Source: Streptomyces sp. NBC_00443 (GTDB lineage: Bacteria; Actinomycetota; Actinomycetes; Streptomycetales; Streptomycetaceae). Taken from it: a DNA stretch of 64,000 nt. Of this stretch, positions 30,904 through 39,677 are shown in pieces (the stretch's first letter is position 1; the number at the start of each line of letters is the position of its first letter). The stretch covers positions 9,176,001 to 9,240,000 of the forward strand of contig NZ_CP107917.1 of assembly GCF_036014175.1 (NCBI RefSeq), read 5' to 3'. The notes beneath the pieces were generated by a model. That model was not told the DNA's origin, made no database searches, and saw only the letters and a program-made list of their open reading frames with translations. Made by a program: the position numbers and the translations under genes.

Positions 30904-31762
30904 TGGGCCATGACATGCCCACACACGGGCACACGGCGGGGAGCAACGTCCAGGACACGCTGCTGCCGGCGCTCGCCCTGCTGGTCTGCGTCGGCGCGTA
31001 CCTGCTGCTGGCCCGCCGGGCACGCCGTGGCAATCCGGCCCTGGGCTGGAGCCGCTGGCGGACAGCATGGTTCGTGACAGGGATCTTCCTGCTCGGCGTG
31101 GCGCTGCTGCCGCCCGTGGCCCCGTTCGCCCATGAGGATTTCCGCGGCCACATGGCCCAGCACATGCTCATCGGCATGTACGCGCCGCTCGCGCTCGTCC
31201 TGGCCGCTCCGGTCACCCTCCTGCTGCGCACACTGCCCGCAGCCCGGGGGCGGCAGCTGACCGCCGTGCTGCACAGCCCGCCCGCCCGGGTGATCGCTCA
31301 CCCTGTGGTGGCGCTGGCACTGTCCACGGGCAGCCTCGCCGTCGTCTATTTCACCCCCCTCTACAACACGACCGCGAGCAACCCGGCCGCACACTGGCTG
31401 CTGCACACGCACTTCCTGCTGTCCGGATGCCTGTTCGCCTACGTCATCGCCGGCGCCGACCCCGCCCCTCCCGCCCCGGAGTACGCGCACGGCTGGTCTA
31501 CCTCGGTGTCGCCATCGCGGCACACGCGATGATCTCCCAGCTGATGTACGGCGGCTTCTGGGTGGACATCCACGCACCCGTCAAGCAGGTCCAGGGAGGC
31601 GCGGAGATCATGTACTACGGCGGCGACATCGCCGAACTGCTCCTGGCCGCCGCCCTGGTTGCGACCTGGCGCCCCAACCACCGCAGCCGGACAGCCCGCA
31701 GCACGGTTGCCCCACAAGGCAGGTCCGAGGGGTGGGAACCTGTGCCGCGAACTGCTGGATGA
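30903..31762 (+). pseudogene. CtaG-like cytochrome c oxidase assembly protein, single-base frameshift
   Basis: The N-terminal frame ends at 31532 after about 190 good residues (HMAQHMLIGMYAPLALVLAA, HWLLHTHFLLSG). The remaining helices continue in another frame as ARLVYLGVAIAAHAMISQL, YGGFWVDIHAP and a final helix to 31762. One more C in the CCCC run at 31474-31477 joins them into a full caa3-type CtaG of about 286 residues. The family helps insert copper into oxidase subunits in the membrane. It is cotranscribed with DUF2243. Whether the indel is real cannot be decided from sequence. Confidence 0.82.
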
Positions 31763-31800
31763 TGGAGGCGTGGTGGTGAGGGGGACGGTGTCCCCGGGCC

Positions 31801-32535
31801 TCAGCTCTTGGACAGGGTGAGGTCGAGGAGGGGCAGCAGGCGGTCCCAATGGTGCTGCAGGGCACCGGGGTTGAAGGCGTCGGTGTCGGACATGGTGAAG
31901 CCGTGGTCGGTGCCGGGGTAGATCTCGGAGGTGTAGCCGACGCCCGCGGCGTCCAATGCCTGATTGAGCTCCCTGAGGGCCTCGGGCGTCATGTCGGTCT
32001 CGGCGTGGCCGAGGTGAACCCGGGCGGTCACCTTGGCGAGGCTGTCAGGCCCGTCGGCGCCCACAGGGCCGTGGAATCCGGCGACGGCAGCTACCTGGCC
32101 GGGGTGGGCCGCGGCGGTGCGCATCGCCAGGAGGCCGCCAATGCAGTAGCCGGTCACCGCGACCGGTCCGGCGGCCACCTCGGGCTGGGCGGTGAGGAAC
32201 CTGAGATAGGCATCCGCGTCGCGCAGGGCACGTTCGGCTGTGTGCTCCTCGATCAAGGGCATCAGCTGAGCGAAGACCGCGGGCCGGGCCGCTTCTCCGA
32301 TGTACTCGGGCAGCTCGATCACCGGTGCCGGCCCGTGCCGGTAGAAGAAGTTGGGGACGAGCACGTAGTACCCGTGCCCCGCCAGTTCGCAGGCCATCTC
32401 CCGCAGCACGGGCCGGATGCCGAATCCGTCCGCGTACATCAGCACCCCTGGGTGCCGATCGCCACGGTCGGGGCAGGCGGCGAAAGCGTCGGCCTGGCCG
32501 TCCGCGGTCGGAATGTGCAACATCTTGGTGAGCAT
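31801..32535 (-). CDS. Dienelactone hydrolase family protein
   Basis: A 244-residue cytoplasmic alpha/beta hydrolase. The nucleophile is the Cys of GYCIGG (residue 131), which marks dienelactone hydrolases rather than esterases. A downstream Asp and the His in YPGTDHGFTM complete the triad. It may hydrolyse dienelactones or related lactones and esters. AGGAGAA precedes the ATG at 32535 and lies partly inside a long inverted repeat, which could govern translation. Confidence 0.88.
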   Translation of the reverse strand: MLTKMLHIPTADGQADAFAACPDRGDRHPGVLMYADGFGIRPVLREMACELAGHGYYVLVPNFFYRHGPAPVIELPEYIGEAARPAVFAQLMPLIEEHTAERALRDADAYLRFLTAQPEVAAGPVAVTGYCIGGLLAMRTAAAHPGQVAAVAGFHGPVGADGPDSLAKVTARVHLGHAETDMTPEALRELNQALDAAGVGYTSEIYPGTDHGFTMSDTDAFNPGALQHHWDRLLPLLDLTLSKS

Positions 32536-32542
32536 GAGTTCT

Positions 32543-32584
32543 CCTGTCGTGGTTGACGCGTCGAGCTGTGATCAACACGACAGG
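32543..32584 (-). promoter_or_regulatory. Inverted repeat overlapping the hydrolase ribosome-binding site
   Basis: Arms 32543-32556 and 32572-32584 pair over 13 bp with one bulged base; the loop is 15 bases. In the mRNA the 3' arm ends in CAGG, the first part of the AGGAGAA ribosome site just before the ATG. It is either a DNA operator or an RNA hairpin hiding the site. Confidence 0.65.
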
Positions 32585-32827
32585 AGGCGGAGCCCGCGCA
32601 GCAGCGCCGGATCCCCGATCCAACAGCGGGCCGGCACCGGCCCGTACGGCGCTCAGGGGAGCGCCGGGTCACCAATCCGTGTGTGGCGCAAGGCCGTCCC
32701 GGTAGTCATCGCCGCACAACGTAGTCCACCGGACAGGATCGCTGCCACCCCCATGCTCACCCTGCGGGTCGCGAGAATGATCCCGATCAGCACCTCGGAT
32801 CCTGAACCCCCGTCGGCGCGCTGCGTG

Positions 32828-33856
32828 TCACAGCGATTCCGATCTCGTGTGACGGACCGCTCGCTGGTCCAAGCACGCAATCGCGTGGGGAGCAAGAGCG
32901 CAGATCGGGTGTGTGGCCCAGCCGTCAAACCGGCGCCTTGGCACAGGGGATGCCGGCCGTACGATGGGGATCCTGCCCTGGCTCCGCCCTATTGCTGGAT
33001 GTGCCGGGTAGCCGTGCGAAGTTGAGGAGTAAGGCTGACAGCCCGCCGAGCCCTCACGTCCACAAGCGCTGAACAGGGCGTATTCGAGCAGGTCGGGCGA
33101 GGCGTCGGACGGCCAGGTGTCAGTTGCCGCTAGTTGGTGTGCGACTGCGTGCATGAAGGCGAGGTAGACCGCGTAGCGGTGGGATGACCAGTGCCAGTCC
33201 CTCCAGACCCAGCAGGCGACCGAGCCGTCGGGATCGTAGCCCGTCTCTCGGCCGACCGCCCGGGCCAGCGACCGCAGGCGCCGGGCCAGAACGGCATCGA
33301 GGACGAGCGGCGCAGGGCCGGTTGCCGGAGGAAGCGTCTTGCCGACGAAGTACAGGAACTTGGTGTAGAACGACGGACCGAGCCAGGGAATGCGGCCCCG
33401 GAGCTCAGCGTAGGCCGCTTCGGCGCCGTACACGCTCAACTCGGTGACCGCACGGGCCAGCGCCGCGTCCAGGCCCTCGGCGGCCAGGATCTTGTGCAGG
33501 GTGGCGGGTCCGCTGCCGCCGGGCGAGCCACTCTTCCCCTTCCCCCACACATAGGTGGCGACCAGCGCCTCCCGGTACGCCTCTCGCCGTAGCGCGTCCG
33601 AGACGATCGACACCACGCCTGCCCGGCTGATTCCGGCATCACCGACTTGAGATGTCGAAGCCAGGGCTGAGGGCCAAGGGGTGATCTGCGCCCACCGGCT
33701 GGGGGAGTAGCGGACCGTGTGCCCGCCCGGGGTCCCGTCCGCCAACCTCGCTGCGCTCTCGCCCCACCACCGGCCCAGCGCCCGAAGGACCGTATCTGGC
33801 AGCAGACGCGCGGCCATCTCCCGGTCCACCGCATCCGCCTGGTCCTGTCTGCTCAT
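32828..33856 (-). CDS. OGG-fold protein (8-oxoguanine DNA glycosylase-like)
   Basis: ATG at 33856 with GGGGGGCGGG upstream. The first ~256 residues look like the streptomycete OGG-fold family: VVSIVSDALRREAYREALVA, GPSFYTKFLYFVGK (the helix-hairpin-helix-like Lys site), VACWVWRDWHWSSHRYAVYL and LLEYALFSA. Base-excision repair is the suggested role, not proven. Relatives usually end close to LEYALFSA. Here the frame runs on for ~85 residues of unlikely composition (RREGSAG-like, Ser/Pro/His-rich), so either a frameshift or a lost stop near 33075 has extended it, or the true C-terminus was displaced. Confidence 0.65.
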   Translation of the reverse strand: MSRQDQADAVDREMAARLLPDTVLRALGRWWGESAARLADGTPGGHTVRYSPSRWAQITPWPSALASTSQVGDAGISRAGVVSIVSDALRREAYREALVATYVWGKGKSGSPGGSGPATLHKILAAEGLDAALARAVTELSVYGAEAAYAELRGRIPWLGPSFYTKFLYFVGKTLPPATGPAPLVLDAVLARRLRSLARAVGRETGYDPDGSVACWVWRDWHWSSHRYAVYLAFMHAVAHQLAATDTWPSDASPDLLEYALFSACGREGSAGCQPYSSTSHGYPAHPAIGRSQGRIPIVRPASPVPRRRFDGWATHPICALAPHAIACLDQRAVRHTRSESL

Positions 33857-34081
33857 AGCCCGCCCCCCGAAGTCCTGCTCCCCGCCATGCCCTTGCGCCA
33901 CGCCCCCGCTCTCGCGCGACGCATTGGAGAAGTATGTGCCGCTCTCACCCCCTCCACGTCGACAAGCAGACAGGCGCTGCACGACGTAGGCGAGTCCTTC
34001 GGGGCGGGCCAGGCTGCGGCGGGCCATCAACCAGCGACGGTACGTGGGCGGATCCCGCTCGGGGAGGACGTTGACGGACAG

Positions 34082-34164
34082 TCAGGCGGCGGCCCGGTCA
34101 AAGTATTCCTGGGGGAGGTGCCGAGATGCCGGTGGAAGGCGGCCCGCCAGGCAAGTTGGAGCAT
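34082..34164 (-). pseudogene. Possible remnant of an AraC-family DNA-binding domain
   Basis: The minus strand reads WRAAFHRHLGTSP, then, one frame over, EYFDRAAA and a stop. This resembles the last helix of AraC-type domains (F-x-R-x-F-x-x-H-x-G-x-S-P-x-x-Y). Only the end of such a gene remains, directly downstream of the flavin monooxygenase. The rest of 33857-34188 holds no gene I recognise. Confidence 0.4.
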
Positions 34165-34188
34165 CCAGGCCGGTGAGGCTGGCTAGCT

Positions 34189-35298
34189 TCAGCCGGGTTG
34201 GAAGAATGCGAGCATTTTCTGGGCGGCGTCCGGCGACATCAGCAACTCCTGTATGTCCGCGGACATCCGGGCGGCAGCGCTGGTGCGTTCGAACATCTCG
34301 CGTTCGTATTCTTTGACGGCGGCGGGAAAGTCGTCCGGGTGCGCCGCCAGCGCGAGACCTAGCAGTGCGCCGTCGAGCAGCGCCATGTTGGCACCCTCTC
34401 CCACCGGCGGCATCAGGTGCGCGGCATCGCCGAGCAGCGTGACGTCCGGCGTCGACGGCCAGGTCAGGCCGACCGGGAGAGTGGTGATCGACCGCGGCAC
34501 GACCGTGTCGTCGCAGGCCGCGACCAGTGCGGTGAAGCGTGAGTCCCAGCCGGGGAGCAGGTCGATCAGCCGCGCCCGGGCGGCGGCCGGGTCGTCGAAC
34601 GGGATCCCGCTGGTGGCGATCCAGTCCTCGGCGGTGTTGTAGAAGCTGATGCCGATGCGAACACGCCCGTCCCCGTTGCGCTGTGCCGCCAGGGATATGC
34701 CGTTGCCGAGCACCCAGTAGTTGCCACGCCCGACCATCGCCGCGAGGTCGGGGTGCGTGCGGTCGATCTCGGGAATGCCGACCTCGACGACGTTCTGGCC
34801 GATATGTGCCGGACGGGCGTCGGTGAGCAGCGCGCGGACCCGGGACTGCGCGCCGTCCGCGCCGACCAGCAGGTCATACGTCGCACTGCTGCCGTCGGCG
34901 AAGTGCATCAGGCCGTTGGCGGCGGATTTGAACCCGTGCCCCCAGCGCACCACGTCTTCGGGGACGGAGCTCAGAAGCAGGTTGCGCAGGTCGGCGCGGT
35001 CTACCTCGGGGCGATCGAGCGGGGCGTCGTCGGGAGTGTCCTCCTGGAGCAGCAGGGTGCCATCCGGCTGGAGAAGACGCATGTCCTGGCCCTCACCGCG
35101 GGCAATCGCAAAGAACTGGTCGATCAGACCGGCCTCGCGCAGCGCCCGCTGGCCGGAGTGGATGTCGAGCATGCCGCCCTGGCCGCGCGCGCCGCGTGAC
35201 GATTCACGTTCATACACGACGGCGTCGATGCCGTTCACGTGCAGCACACGGGCGAGAGCCAGGCCGCCGAGGCCGGCTCCGACGATGGCGATGGTCAT
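34189..35298 (-). CDS. FAD-dependent monooxygenase, TetX-like
   Basis: A 369-residue class A flavoprotein. GAGLGGLALARVL binds FAD; the stretch RGQGGMLDIHSGQRALREAG is typical of TetX-type hydroxylases; DLLVGADGAQSRVR is the DG motif; LLGDAAHLMPPVGEGANMAL is the GD motif with ribityl-binding region. It uses NADPH and oxygen to hydroxylate a small molecule. The true substrate (tetracycline-like or other) is unknown. It diverges from a TetR regulator across a large palindrome, the arrangement of an inducible resistance or detoxification pair. Confidence 0.9.
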   Translation of the reverse strand: MTIAIVGAGLGGLALARVLHVNGIDAVVYERESSRGARGQGGMLDIHSGQRALREAGLIDQFFAIARGEGQDMRLLQPDGTLLLQEDTPDDAPLDRPEVDRADLRNLLLSSVPEDVVRWGHGFKSAANGLMHFADGSSATYDLLVGADGAQSRVRALLTDARPAHIGQNVVEVGIPEIDRTHPDLAAMVGRGNYWVLGNGISLAAQRNGDGRVRIGISFYNTAEDWIATSGIPFDDPAAARARLIDLLPGWDSRFTALVAACDDTVVPRSITTLPVGLTWPSTPDVTLLGDAAHLMPPVGEGANMALLDGALLGLALAAHPDDFPAAVKEYEREMFERTSAAARMSADIQELLMSPDAAQKMLAFFQPG

Positions 35299-35322
35299 GG
35301 TTGCCTCTCTTCGATACGCCGT

Positions 35323-35349
35323 ACTGGTCGATACACTGTATCGACCAGT
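35323..35349. promoter_or_regulatory. TetR operator between the monooxygenase and regulator genes
   Basis: A perfect 27-bp palindrome with 13-bp arms (35323-35335 and 35337-35349) around one central C. Arms read ACTGGTCGATACA. Additional CGATAC-like half-sites flank it at about 35312 and 35355. It lies between the divergent starts, so the TetR protein should repress both genes. Confidence 0.88.
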
Positions 35350-35368
35350 GCCGTGTATCGTCAGCGGC

Positions 35369-36049
35369 ATGTTGGTGTGGGAGAGGCCGGAGCCACCGGA
35401 TCGACCGGTACCGGCCCCGCTGAGCCGGGAGCGGATCGTGCGAGCGGCGATCCAACTGGCGGACGCGGACGGCCTGGAGGCGGTGTCGCTACGCAAGGTC
35501 GCCACCGCGCTGGGCGTCGGGCCGATGCGGCTCTACACCTACATCGCCGGGAAGGACGAGTTGCTCGACCTCATGGTCGACGCGGCCTATGCCGAGATCC
35601 GGCCGGCCGGAGACGACTGGCGGGAGGTGCTGCGGTCTCTTGCCGAAACCACCCGGCATGCCGCTCACGAGCACGAATGGCTCGCCGATCTGCTCGGTGG
35701 ACGACCGCAGCTCGGGCCGCACGCGCTGGCCAGGGGGGAGGCCGTCGTGGCCGCGCTGGACGGCATTGACGTGGACGACATCATGCCGGTGGTCACCGCG
35801 GTCGACGCGTACGTGATCGGCGCGGTGCGTCGGGAGATCGCCGAGCGGCGTGCCGAGCGGGCCACCGGGATGGACGAGAAGCGTTGGCAGGCCTCACTCG
35901 GGCCCTACCTGGAGCGGACCTTCGCCACCGGCCGATTCCCCGCGCTGGCCACCGTGGTGCGTGATGCCGCCCACCTGGACGCCGACCACACCTTCCGGAT
36001 CGGCCTCGGCTTCCTGCTTGACGGCATCGAAGCCCGCATCTCAAGCTGA
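35369..36049 (+). CDS. TetR/AcrR-family repressor with TetR_C_1-type domain
   Basis: A 226-residue regulator. The helix-turn-helix lies at about 25-70 (RIVRAAIQLADADGLEAVSL, RKVATALGVGPMRLYTYIAG). The rest is an all-helical ligand and dimer domain ending DHTFRIGLGFLLDGIEARI, as in TetR class C-domains. It diverges from the flavin monooxygenase; the palindrome at 35323 is its evident operator. Release by the monooxygenase substrate is the likely mechanism. The ribosome site is weak and the start could be slightly further in. Confidence 0.9.
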   Translation: MLVWERPEPPDRPVPAPLSRERIVRAAIQLADADGLEAVSLRKVATALGVGPMRLYTYIAGKDELLDLMVDAAYAEIRPAGDDWREVLRSLAETTRHAAHEHEWLADLLGGRPQLGPHALARGEAVVAALDGIDVDDIMPVVTAVDAYVIGAVRREIAERRAERATGMDEKRWQASLGPYLERTFATGRFPALATVVRDAAHLDADHTFRIGLGFLLDGIEARISS

Positions 36050-36518
36050 CGCGCGGCCGAATGGCCGGACCGGTACCGCCGAGGCACCACGTCGGCGCTG
36101 ACGCGTTGGGACGGGACAACCTCACCAAGAAGCCGGCGCTACGTGAGGGCCGTCGACGAGGCTCTCACTACGCGTAGTGTCCCGCCCGGCTCGGTACGGG
36201 CCGACCGCGCGACGCGCGACAAGCCGGGGGAGTGGGAAGACACCATCCCCTGTGAAGGGGACCCACGAAGTGCCTCTGGCGAGAAGGATTGATCCTTACG
36301 TCGACGACAGTCTCGATGCCCAAGTCAGGCTCCGCGAACCAAGCTTGGATTCAGCCCAACTCGGCCCTCTGATTGGGCTCGTGCCGCCCGAGGGTACGAC
36401 CACGCCCGGGCACCTGTGGGCACGGGGAGCACCCGCCCGTGCAGACACGCTTCAACCCCGCCTCCAGGGCGCCTTGTCGAGGATGATTGCAGGCGGATTT
36501 TCGGGTACCCACGTCGAC
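36050..36518. other. Non-coding region after tetR
   Basis: About 470 bp. An open frame covers most of it in phase with the next small gene, but its composition is not protein-like and it lacks a ribosome site. I see nothing definite. Confidence 0.45.
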
Positions 36519-36812
36519 ATGGCACCGGAAACTGATCACGCTGAATCCGTACGAGCCCTGAGGCAGCTGCGCCGGATCCGCACCTTCTACGGCGGAGGTG
36601 CCGCCCTGTGGACGGCTTCGGCCGTGTTGGCGGGGTGGGATGACCCTGGAAGCCGACAGATGTGGGTATCGCTGGTGCTACTGGTGATCTTTGCAGCTCT
36701 GTCGACCATGACGTCCCTGTGGCTGTGGCGTCACCAGGCTGCGTGTTCGGGGGAGCCGCTGCACCATGCTGCTCCGCGGAGCTTGGCGTGGCGTCGCCAC
36801 GCCAACGCATAG
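36519..36812 (+). CDS. Small membrane protein of unknown function
   Basis: A 97-residue frame with a charged helical N-terminus (HAESVRALRQLRRIRTFYGG) and two predicted transmembrane helices (about 30-45 and 55-77). A start at 36483 (ATG after GTCGAGG) is an alternative. No family recognised; it resembles small two-helix proteins common in actinomycetes. Confidence 0.48.
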   Translation: MAPETDHAESVRALRQLRRIRTFYGGGAALWTASAVLAGWDDPGSRQMWVSLVLLVIFAALSTMTSLWLWRHQAACSGEPLHHAAPRSLAWRRHANA

Positions 36813-37025
36813 GTGGTGAATCCGGGCTCATGTTCACGTCGGCGGCTTGGTACGCCTCGCGCTCCATGCACAGCGCTCACGCCCTGGCGTGTCGCCGTGT
36901 GGTTTTGTACGCGGACGCTGACACCACGTGTTGCTCAGAGCGGAGAATGGCCGGTTTCGCCGAGGGCGATGTCTCTTCCCAGGAAGCCCAGGGGGCTGCG
37001 CAGCCGGGAGGGGAAGGCGGCCCAC

Positions 37026-37175
37026 TGGTTCTTCCACGGGGCGGCCCCCTGGTTCTTCCGCGAACTCGCGCGCAACCCCGAGGCGCACAGTCGCGTCCGC
37101 GAAGAAATCGACCAGCACCTGCCGCACGACACCATCCCGTCCGTCAACGACCTTCAGCGGCTCGATGCGGCGTGT
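37026..37175 (+). pseudogene. Remnant of a cytochrome P450
   Basis: The fragment reads FFRELARNPEAHSRVREEID followed closely by IPSVNDLQRLDA. This is the I-helix end, J helix and J' region of P450s (x-E-L-A-R-x-P-E-x-Q-x-x-V-R-x-E-I-D). The haem-binding Cys loop and the N-terminal half are absent. A 14-bp near-repeat (CTGGTTCTTCC twice) lies at its 5' edge. The rest of 36813-37526 shows nothing recognisable. Confidence 0.55.
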
Positions 37176-37526
37176 GACGCACCTCCTGCTCCGGGCTTGG
37201 CGCGCTGGAGGATGGGCGCGCATGGCGCCGAAAAGGGCCGAACCCGTCGCGTTCGAGCACGACCCGCTGATCGAACTCTGCACGCCGACCGCGGCAGCGG
37301 CGGGCGCCGAGCTGCTGCGCCGCGCCGGCACTGGCCGCCGTCGGCACAGAACCGGAGGTGCTCCGCCCGCACCGGTCTGCCTCGTGCCTACGTCCGGCAC
37401 GGTCTCGCTCCGGATGTCATCGACTGCTGATCTGTACGGGGCGCGCGACACCGAGGACGTGGTGCCCGCCGAGCCGAGGGCCGCGGACGGGCACCGTGCC
37501 GGTGTGGACCACAGGGGCAGTCGGGT

Positions 37527-39677
37527 TCAGCCGGTGGTCGCCTCGTGGAAGCGGCTCACCCAGTACGCGGTGCGATCCAGGTACGCCGTCTGTGCCGCCT
37601 CTCCGGTCTGGCCGTATGCGCCGCTGAACGTCTGGTATCCGCGGCCGGCGGGCGGGGTGGAGTCGGCCGGCTCGATGGAACTCCCTTCGTGCCACTCGTT
37701 GAAGGAGGTCACCGACACCCAGGTCGGGGACCCTCCGACGGCCGGGTTCAGGGCGTTGGACCATTGCCGGTCGTACGCCGCGCCATTGGCACGCTCCACG
37801 GTGGGCGTGGTGTTGCCCGGCACCGCCCGGTCGTCGATGTAGCCGGGCGCGACGGACGGAGCCCAGATCAGGCCGTTGGCACGGGCGTGGTCGCCGGCCT
37901 GCTTCCAGCCGGGCGCCGTGGCACCCGCGATGCCGTCGTAGGTGTACATGCCCGAGAAGTGCGCGATCTTCGTGGTGTCCGTGGTCTGGGCGAGGACGAT
38001 GCTCGTGTCGGTGACTTGGTCGAGTGCCGTCCAGTCGGTGATGTCCAGGCTCTGGAACACGTAGAACGCGCCCTTGTTTCCGTGGTCCGCCGAGCGGTGG
38101 AAGGCGGGGTGGCTGCCGTAGGTGCTGTTGATGTATTCGATGTCGGCGGCCGTCGATGCCCCCGTGCGGCCCGAGTACGGCTCCAGATGCCAGGCCACCT
38201 GGATGCCCTGCTCCTGCGCCGCGTCGAGGACACCGCGCGCGAGCCGGTCCTCGTAGCTGCCCCGGCCCCACCAGCTGTAGACGAGCACGCCGACTCCCGA
38301 CCGGGCGATCCACTTCATGTGCTGGGCAACGGCGCCGTCGAAGTCACCGGAGTCGTACGGGCCGAGCGCCGGGTAGAGATCGGCGCCGATGCTGTCGGGA
38401 GGGGCGTGCCCGCCCTGCTGCCAGTGCCGCCAGCCGCCGTTCACCGCCGGGCTCCCGTACCAGGGGTAGTAGAAGAGGTGTACGTCGTCGGACAGGGGTC
38501 CCGCAGCGAGTTCGGCGCCGATGCTGAAGGTGTCGATGTCGAACAGGGCTCCGCCTCCTCCGGTGAAGCGCAGGAAGAGCGGCCCTGAGGCGGAGGCGGA
38601 CAGAGTCGTCGTGACAGTCGTGAACGTCTCCCAGCCCCCGGTGACCGGTACCGCCACCGAACCGAGCAGGGTGCCGCCCGCCGAGCCGGACCGGATCTCG
38701 ATGGTGCCGCCCGCGCCCGCGGAGGACACCTTCGCGGTGAACGTCTTCGCCCCCGCGGTGGAGACGTGGGAGTAGCCCGCCCAGTCCCCGTTTTCGATGT
38801 AGCCCAGCGTCTGTCCGCCGCTGGCCGGGGCGTGCGCGGCGACCTGCACGCCAGAGCCGGAGCTGTACGACTCCGCCTCGATCTGTGCGTTACCGGCGGG
38901 AGCCGAGCAGTCGGCCGGCGCCTGCCCGGCGGCGTACCGGACCCCGCCCAGCAGCAGGGAACGGAAGGCCGGGTCGGCGTAGGACTCGATGGTGTGGCCG
39001 AGTCCGGTGTAGAAGGATCGGCCCGCGCCCTGGCTGTGGCACCAGGTGATGGGGTGGTCGGCGCCCATCGAGCCGCCGCTGTAGGTGCCTTCGTCCAGCG
39101 TCTGCAGGACATGGACGGTAGGGCGCGGATTGGCGCGGTAGTTGTACCACTCGTCGCTGCGGGTCCAGGTGGCGCCCAGGTGAGCGGTGGCTGGGTGGGT
39201 CCCGTCCTCGGTGCGGATCGTGGCCTGCTGGATCGCGGGGTGGCTCTGGAACCAGGCCCCGACGAGCTGTCCGTAGTAGGGCCAGTCGTACTCGGTGTCC
39301 GCCGCCGCGTGCACGCCTGCATAGCCCCCGCCGGAGTCGACGTAGGACTGGAACGCGGTCTGCTGAGCGGAGTTGAGGACGTCGCCGGTGGTGTTGAGGA
39401 ACACCACGGCCTCGTAGCTCGCGAGGTTCGAGGCGGTGAAGGCCCCGGCGTCCTCGGTGGCCGTGACGGTGAAGTCGTGCTGCCCGCCGAGTGTGCGCAG
39501 GGCGTCGATGCCGGCCGGGATCGCGTCGTGCCGGAAGCCGGCCGTCTTCGAGAACACCATGACCTCGAAGGAAGCCGCGTGTGCCGGGCCGACCGGGGCC
39601 AGAAGAGCGCCGAGCAGGCCCAGGACCAGGGCCGCGGTGCCGCGGCGCAGTCGCCGTATCAGGAGGATCATGGTCAT
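37527..39677 (-). CDS. Secreted ThuA-CBM6-GH99-like fusion protein
   Basis: A 716-residue exported protein with a signal peptide ending near GPAHAAS. Domain order: ThuA-like class I glutamine amidotransferase fold (about 36-245; VMVFSKTAGFRHDAIP, YAGVHAAADTEY, GLGHTIESY); a CBM6-type carbohydrate-binding module (about 252-370; IEAESYSSGSGVQ, LGYIENGDWAGY, FDIDTFSIG); then a GH99/GH71-like barrel (about 375-712; VHLFYYPWYGSP, GVLVYSWWGRG, VAWHLEPYSGR, WVSVTSFNEWHEGSSIEP). The last domain relates to endo-alpha-mannosidases. It is coupled by ATGA to the upstream sugar dehydrogenase. The two presumably act together on one extracellular glycan. The triple fusion is unusual. Confidence 0.85.
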   Translation of the reverse strand: MTMILLIRRLRRGTAALVLGLLGALLAPVGPAHAASFEVMVFSKTAGFRHDAIPAGIDALRTLGGQHDFTVTATEDAGAFTASNLASYEAVVFLNTTGDVLNSAQQTAFQSYVDSGGGYAGVHAAADTEYDWPYYGQLVGAWFQSHPAIQQATIRTEDGTHPATAHLGATWTRSDEWYNYRANPRPTVHVLQTLDEGTYSGGSMGADHPITWCHSQGAGRSFYTGLGHTIESYADPAFRSLLLGGVRYAAGQAPADCSAPAGNAQIEAESYSSGSGVQVAAHAPASGGQTLGYIENGDWAGYSHVSTAGAKTFTAKVSSAGAGGTIEIRSGSAGGTLLGSVAVPVTGGWETFTTVTTTLSASASGPLFLRFTGGGGALFDIDTFSIGAELAAGPLSDDVHLFYYPWYGSPAVNGGWRHWQQGGHAPPDSIGADLYPALGPYDSGDFDGAVAQHMKWIARSGVGVLVYSWWGRGSYEDRLARGVLDAAQEQGIQVAWHLEPYSGRTGASTAADIEYINSTYGSHPAFHRSADHGNKGAFYVFQSLDITDWTALDQVTDTSIVLAQTTDTTKIAHFSGMYTYDGIAGATAPGWKQAGDHARANGLIWAPSVAPGYIDDRAVPGNTTPTVERANGAAYDRQWSNALNPAVGGSPTWVSVTSFNEWHEGSSIEPADSTPPAGRGYQTFSGAYGQTGEAAQTAYLDRTAYWVSRFHEATTG

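Noticed and set aside
29326-31068. A 580-codon minus-strand frame opposite DUF2243
   Set aside because: Its right half mirrors DUF2243 and ctaG; the left half has no recognisable protein character.
34189-35298. Naming the flavin monooxygenase tetX
   Set aside because: The fold and context fit, but substrate residues cannot be judged by eye, and many family members act on other aromatics.
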